This document shows, one piece after another, positions 36,860 to 40,521 of a DNA stretch of 40,521 nucleotides (position 1 is its first letter; each line of letters starts with the position of its first letter). Under the pieces are notes generated by a model. The model did no database searches and was not told where the DNA came from. It saw only the letters and a list, made by a program, of their open reading frames with translations. Made by a program: the position numbers and the translations under genes. The DNA comes from an uncultured Pelagibacteraceae bacterium (GTDB taxonomy: Bacteria > Pseudomonadota > Alphaproteobacteria > Pelagibacterales > Pelagibacteraceae). The stretch is from NCBI GenBank assembly GCA_902582315.1, contig CACHRP010000009.1:1-40521 (forward strand), read 5' to 3'.

Positions 36860-38254
36860 ATGAAAACAAGAAAAGAATACGATAGTTTAGGCCAAGTAAA
36901 CGTGCCTGTGGATAAATATTGGGGAGCATCTACGGAAAGATCAAAAAGATATTTTAATATTGGGGATATTTTAATAAATCCAATTATTATCCAATCAATA
37001 GGTATAATTAAAAAATCTGCTGCAATTGTTCATTTAAAAGATAAAAAAATTAATAAAAAGGTGGCTAAGGCTATTATAAAAGCATCAGATGAAGTAATTT
37101 CAGGGAAACTTCAAGATCATTTTCCTTTAAAGGTTTGGCAAACTGGTTCTGGAACTCAAACGAATATGAATATTAATGAGGTAATTTCAAATAGGGCAAT
37201 AGAAATATTAAAGGGGAAAAAGGGAACAAAAAATCCTGTTCATCCAAATGATCATGTTAATAAATCCCAATCAACAAATGATGTATTTCCAACTGCTATT
37301 CATATTTCGGTCGCGAGTAAAACAATTAAAGAATTAATACCAAGCCTCGAATTATTAAATAAAAAACTTAAGGGTAAAGTCAAAGAATTTGATAAAATAA
37401 TAAAAATAGGTAGGACACACTTGCAAGACGCTACTCCAATTTCATTGGGTCAAGAATTTTCAGGTTATCAAGCACAATTAGAAGATAGTATTAAAAGAAT
37501 TAAGATAGGTCTCAGTGAGGTTTATTTCCTAGCTCAAGGCGGAACAGCAGTGGGGACAGGTATAAATACATCTAAAAATTTCGATAAAAAAATTGTTAGA
37601 GAAATATCGAAAATTACAAAACTACCATTCAAATGTGCAAAAAATAAATTTGCAGCATTAGCATCTCACGATCCTATAGTTAATTTTTCAGGAATACTGA
37701 ATACAGCAGCTGTTTGCTTAATGAAAATTGCTAATGATATAAGATTTCTTGGGTCTGGACCAAGAGCTGGGTATTCTGAGCTTAAACTTCCCGAAAATGA
37801 AGCTGGATCGTCTATCATGCCAGGAAAAATAAATCCAACTCAGTGTGAAGCAATTACAATGGTTTGTACAAAAGTTATAGGGAATCACAGCGGGATTACT
37901 ATTGCTGGATCACATGGGCATTTTGAGCTAAATGTATTTAAACCACTAATTGCTCATAATATTATTCAATCTATCACTCTTCTTTCTGATAGTACAAAAA
38001 ATTTTGCAAATTATTGTGTGAAGGGAATTAAAGCTAATAAAAAAAAAATTAGTGAATTGTTAGATAACTCACTAATGCTAGTAACTGCTTTAACCCCGAA
38101 AATTGGTTACGATAATGCTGCAAAAATTGCAAAAAGAGCTCACAAAAATAATACATCTCTTAAACATGAAGTATTAAAAAGCAAGTTAATAAGTGAAGAT
38201 GAATATAATAAATTAGTGAACCCAAAAAAAATGATTTATCCTTCATCTAAGTAA
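36860..38254 (+). CDS. fumC: Fumarate hydratase class II
   Basis: This 464-residue enzyme converts fumarate and malate in the TCA cycle. It shows TGSGTQTNMNINEVISNRA, HPNDHVNKSQSTNDVFPTA, GRTHLQDATPISLGQEFSGY, and the signature GSSIMPGKINPTQCEA. Class II fumarases lack iron-sulfur clusters. I chose the ATG at 36860 (KTRKEYDSLGQVNVPVDKYWG), which matches family N-termini and length; an upstream ATG at 36821 would add 13 lysine-rich residues. Its last 19 bp overlap the end of the convergent AsmA-like gene. Confidence 0.95.
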   Translation: MKTRKEYDSLGQVNVPVDKYWGASTERSKRYFNIGDILINPIIIQSIGIIKKSAAIVHLKDKKINKKVAKAIIKASDEVISGKLQDHFPLKVWQTGSGTQTNMNINEVISNRAIEILKGKKGTKNPVHPNDHVNKSQSTNDVFPTAIHISVASKTIKELIPSLELLNKKLKGKVKEFDKIIKIGRTHLQDATPISLGQEFSGYQAQLEDSIKRIKIGLSEVYFLAQGGTAVGTGINTSKNFDKKIVREISKITKLPFKCAKNKFAALASHDPIVNFSGILNTAAVCLMKIANDIRFLGSGPRAGYSELKLPENEAGSSIMPGKINPTQCEAITMVCTKVIGNHSGITIAGSHGHFELNVFKPLIAHNIIQSITLLSDSTKNFANYCVKGIKANKKKISELLDNSLMLVTALTPKIGYDNAAKIAKRAHKNNTSLKHEVLKSKLISEDEYNKLVNPKKMIYPSSK

Positions 38255-39684
38255 GTGTTTACTACCGTTTTAATAAAATTTTTAAATAACACTTTATTAG
38301 AAAATTTGAAAACCGTGTCAAAATTATCCTCAACATAGTCATCTACTTCTTTAGATTGTAGTATCTTATTATTTTTATCCATAAAATGAACTCTATCTAT
38401 TAAAAATTCTGAATTATTTAAATTAAAAGTAAAATTAAATTTAATTTTACTAAATAATTTTTTTGATCTTTTTTTTTTTGGAACCGGAAAAAATTTATAA
38501 AATTGATTATGATTATATATATCAAATTTTACCTCGCCAGTTAAATTAGATTGATAATCAAAAAGATCAAACTTAGTATTATTAATGGTAATTTTTCCCA
38601 ATTTTTCATTTATGGCATACGTATTATTAAAATTGATAGTACCTTGTTCAAAATTAACATTTATACTTGAGTTATTAAATAGCTTACTTTTGTTTAATTT
38701 TTCAGTCTTAATTAAAATTTTTCCATTTAAATTTTCGTTTAAAAAAATATTAGAGGATATTAATCCATTTAACAAAGCAGTATTTTTAAAAAAAAATTCG
38801 AGATCTATCTCTTTTGCGTCTAAAATGACATCAAAGTTAAAAGGTGTTAAATTAATATCTCCTTGATAGCTAACTGGTGTGTTCTTTACAAGTGATTTTG
38901 TTGAATTAAAGTCTATACGATCTTTTAAAATTTTGTATGTTGTTTTGAAATTGTTTGACAAAATATTTAAATTATTTTCGTAGACGTATTCTCCACTCAA
39001 AAATTCCCCTTTATTTGTAAAATCAATATCTAATTTATCAGCTTTAAAGTTTGATACTGTATTTTTATCTTGAAGGTTCCTTTGCCATAAAAATTTTATA
39101 GGTATTTTGAAAAGTTCACCATTAGATCTTAATTGTTGAGTGTTTTCTTTTTTATTTTCAAATAAGGACAATTTATCGATAGTATATATAAAGATTATAC
39201 TTTTATTAATATCATTAAAAAAAAGTTTACTTTTTTTGATATTAATTTTTTTATGTGGAAAATCATTTTTTAATAAATTAGAAATAAAATTAACATTGTC
39301 TCTTTTAAAAAAGAAATTTGCGTGGGAAAGCGCAATTTCTTTTATACGAATTCTTTTTTTATCAAAAAAGTTTTTTTGACTAATAAAAACTCTAACTTCT
39401 TTTATTTCTCCAATTTCATCTAATACCTCATTTCTTTCTCTGAAAATTTTTGCGTCTTTAATATAAAAATGTGGCTTTGGCAGGATTCTGTATGTTATAT
39501 CGCTTGATAGACTTAAATTAAGGCCAAACTCTTTAACAAGATTGTTATAAAGGGCTTTTTGAACTCTTCCACTATCATATAAACTTGGTATTGATAGATA
39601 TAATAAGTATAGAAAAAAGAAACTTGTAAATGCAAATATAGCGATTTTAAGATTAAATTTTATATTTAAGTTTATTTTTTTCAT
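38236..39684 (-). CDS. AsmA-family envelope protein
   Basis: This 482-residue protein has one N-terminal anchor (about 11-30, LKIAIFAFTSFFFLYLLYL) and a periplasmic region that begins with the AsmA motif: SIPSLYDSGRVQKALYNNLVKEFGLNLSLSSDITYRILPKPHFYIKDAKIF. The rest is repeated beta-strand sequence typical of the AsmA/TamB-like groove proteins that move lipids between membranes. It has no Cys that I can see. It is shorter than E. coli AsmA. It diverges from the helicase gene and overlaps fumC by 19 bp. Confidence 0.8.
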   Translation of the reverse strand: MKKINLNIKFNLKIAIFAFTSFFFLYLLYLSIPSLYDSGRVQKALYNNLVKEFGLNLSLSSDITYRILPKPHFYIKDAKIFRERNEVLDEIGEIKEVRVFISQKNFFDKKRIRIKEIALSHANFFFKRDNVNFISNLLKNDFPHKKINIKKSKLFFNDINKSIIFIYTIDKLSLFENKKENTQQLRSNGELFKIPIKFLWQRNLQDKNTVSNFKADKLDIDFTNKGEFLSGEYVYENNLNILSNNFKTTYKILKDRIDFNSTKSLVKNTPVSYQGDINLTPFNFDVILDAKEIDLEFFFKNTALLNGLISSNIFLNENLNGKILIKTEKLNKSKLFNNSSINVNFEQGTINFNNTYAINEKLGKITINNTKFDLFDYQSNLTGEVKFDIYNHNQFYKFFPVPKKKRSKKLFSKIKFNFTFNLNNSEFLIDRVHFMDKNNKILQSKEVDDYVEDNFDTVFKFSNKVLFKNFIKTVVNTYLDEG

Positions 39685-39717
39685 AAAATTAAAATGATTT
39701 ATAATGATTGTTATTAA

Positions 39718-40521
39718 ATGACAAACCTTGATTATTTAAAAGATTTAAATTCAGCTCAAAAAGAGGCAGTAATTACTACAGAAGGACCCATTTTGGTTGT
39801 CGCGGGAGCGGGATCAGGTAAAACTAAAGTATTAACCTCTCGAATTGCTCACATAATTAAAAATCAAAAAGCTTTTCCAAATCAAATATTATCAGTTACT
39901 TTTACTAATAAAGCTGCAAAAGAGATGCACTTTAGAGTAAGTAAAATACTAAAATCTGAAGCTACGGGCCTTTCTTGGCTTGGTACTTTTCATTCAATTT
40001 GCGCAAAAATTTTACGTAAGCACGCTAAAGCTGTCAATTTAAATTCAAATTTCACTATTTTAGATACTGACGATCAAGTAAGACTTATAAAAAATATTTG
40101 TAAATCTGAAAACCTTGATACAAAAAAAATCTCTCCAAAACTAATACTCTCGATAATCGATAAATGGAAGAATAATGGTTGGTTACCAAATAACGTGATT
40201 ATTAACAGGAAAGATATTTTTGAAAAAATAATTTTACCGGTATACAAAATTTATCAGCAAAAATTAATTGATCTAAATTGTTGCGATTTTGGAGATTTAA
40301 TATTGCATTGTGTAAATATATTAGAGAAAAATAAAGATATTTGCGAAATATATTATAAAAATTTTAAATATATTCTTGTAGATGAATATCAAGACACTAA
40401 TTATATACAAAGTAAATGGCTAAATATTCTTGCAGCACACCATAAAAATATTTGTTGTGTAGGTGATGACGATCAATCAATTTATAGTTGGAGAGGTGCT
40501 GAAATCAAAAATTTTTTAGAA
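39718..40521 (+). CDS. UvrD/PcrA-type DNA helicase, N-terminal part (cut by window edge)
   Basis: The frame opens at ATG 39718 and runs 268 codons to the window end. It has the Q motif (LNSAQKEAV), Walker A GAGSGKT (30-36), motif Ia (TFTNKAAKEM), motif Ib (GTFHSICAKILRKHA), motif II (ILVDEYQDTN) and motif III (GDDDQSIYSWRGAE), all superfamily 1A helicase signatures. It unwinds DNA 3'-to-5' in excision and mismatch repair. Motifs IV-VI lie outside the window. UvrD, PcrA and Rep cannot be told apart from this part alone; UvrD is most likely in an alphaproteobacterium. It diverges from the AsmA gene with a 33 bp gap. Confidence 0.92.
   Translation, partial: MTNLDYLKDLNSAQKEAVITTEGPILVVAGAGSGKTKVLTSRIAHIIKNQKAFPNQILSVTFTNKAAKEMHFRVSKILKSEATGLSWLGTFHSICAKILRKHAKAVNLNSNFTILDTDDQVRLIKNICKSENLDTKKISPKLILSIIDKWKNNGWLPNNVIINRKDIFEKIILPVYKIYQQKLIDLNCCDFGDLILHCVNILEKNKDICEIYYKNFKYILVDEYQDTNYIQSKWLNILAAHHKNICCVGDDDQSIYSWRGAEIKNFLE

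Overview
The window is very AT-rich and densely packed, with short or negative intergenic gaps and many overlapping starts and stops. The protein families, a circularly permuted two-piece tmRNA (the alphaproteobacterial form), a flavin-dependent thymidylate synthase and a streamlined layout point to a free-living marine alphaproteobacterium of the SAR11 / Pelagibacterales type. That assignment is inferred from gene content and style; there is no rRNA here to confirm it. I see no insertion sequence, integrase, CRISPR array or tRNA.

Layout. (1) 1-4568, minus strand: a type IV pilus block. The retraction ATPase pilT leads four nested, overlapping prepilin-like genes (FimT/GspH-, PilV-, PilW- and PilX-like) and a small exported protein cut by the left edge. 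(2) 4695-5804, plus: a membrane-anchored SGNH-fold protein. (3) 5813-25441, minus: twenty consecutive co-directional genes. From promoter-proximal to distal they are hflK-hflC-DUF2065-degP (membrane and periplasmic protein quality control), miaA, ilvB-ilvN-ilvC and leuA (branched-chain amino acids), mreB-mreC-mreD-mrdA-rodA (elongasome), a DadA-like oxidase, an EamA transporter, msrB, then an inverse-autotransporter-type beta-barrel without passenger, an exported protein and a small membrane protein. (4) 25514-26305, plus: an Mrp/ApbC-type ATPase.

(5) 26311-36411 is the most accessory-looking part. It holds an FkbM methyltransferase, two large polytopic membrane proteins, a carbamoyltransferase with SxtJ and DUF5989 partners directly downstream of thyX, a divergent sulfatase/phosphotransferase-like membrane enzyme, a small exported protein, a one-Cys peroxiredoxin and a second methyltransferase. 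The strand flips often. The likely theme is decoration of surface glycans. The permuted tmRNA gene lies in the only long non-protein gap (31779-32088). (6) 36419-40521: a MazG-like pyrophosphohydrolase, fumC, an AsmA-like protein overlapping fumC tail to tail, and the start of a UvrD/PcrA helicase cut by the right edge.

The leads I rate highest are the passenger-less inverse autotransporter barrel translationally coupled to a separate exported protein (6170-7797), the thyX-sxtJ-DUF5989-carbamoyltransferase run (28445-31778), and the pilT-led minor pilin cassette. Several enzymes also depart from family consensus: Glu for Asp at the expected thiamine-diphosphate metal site of IlvB, lost resolving cysteines in MsrB and peroxiredoxin, and a Thr at the usual metal-ligand His of the sulfatase-like protein.
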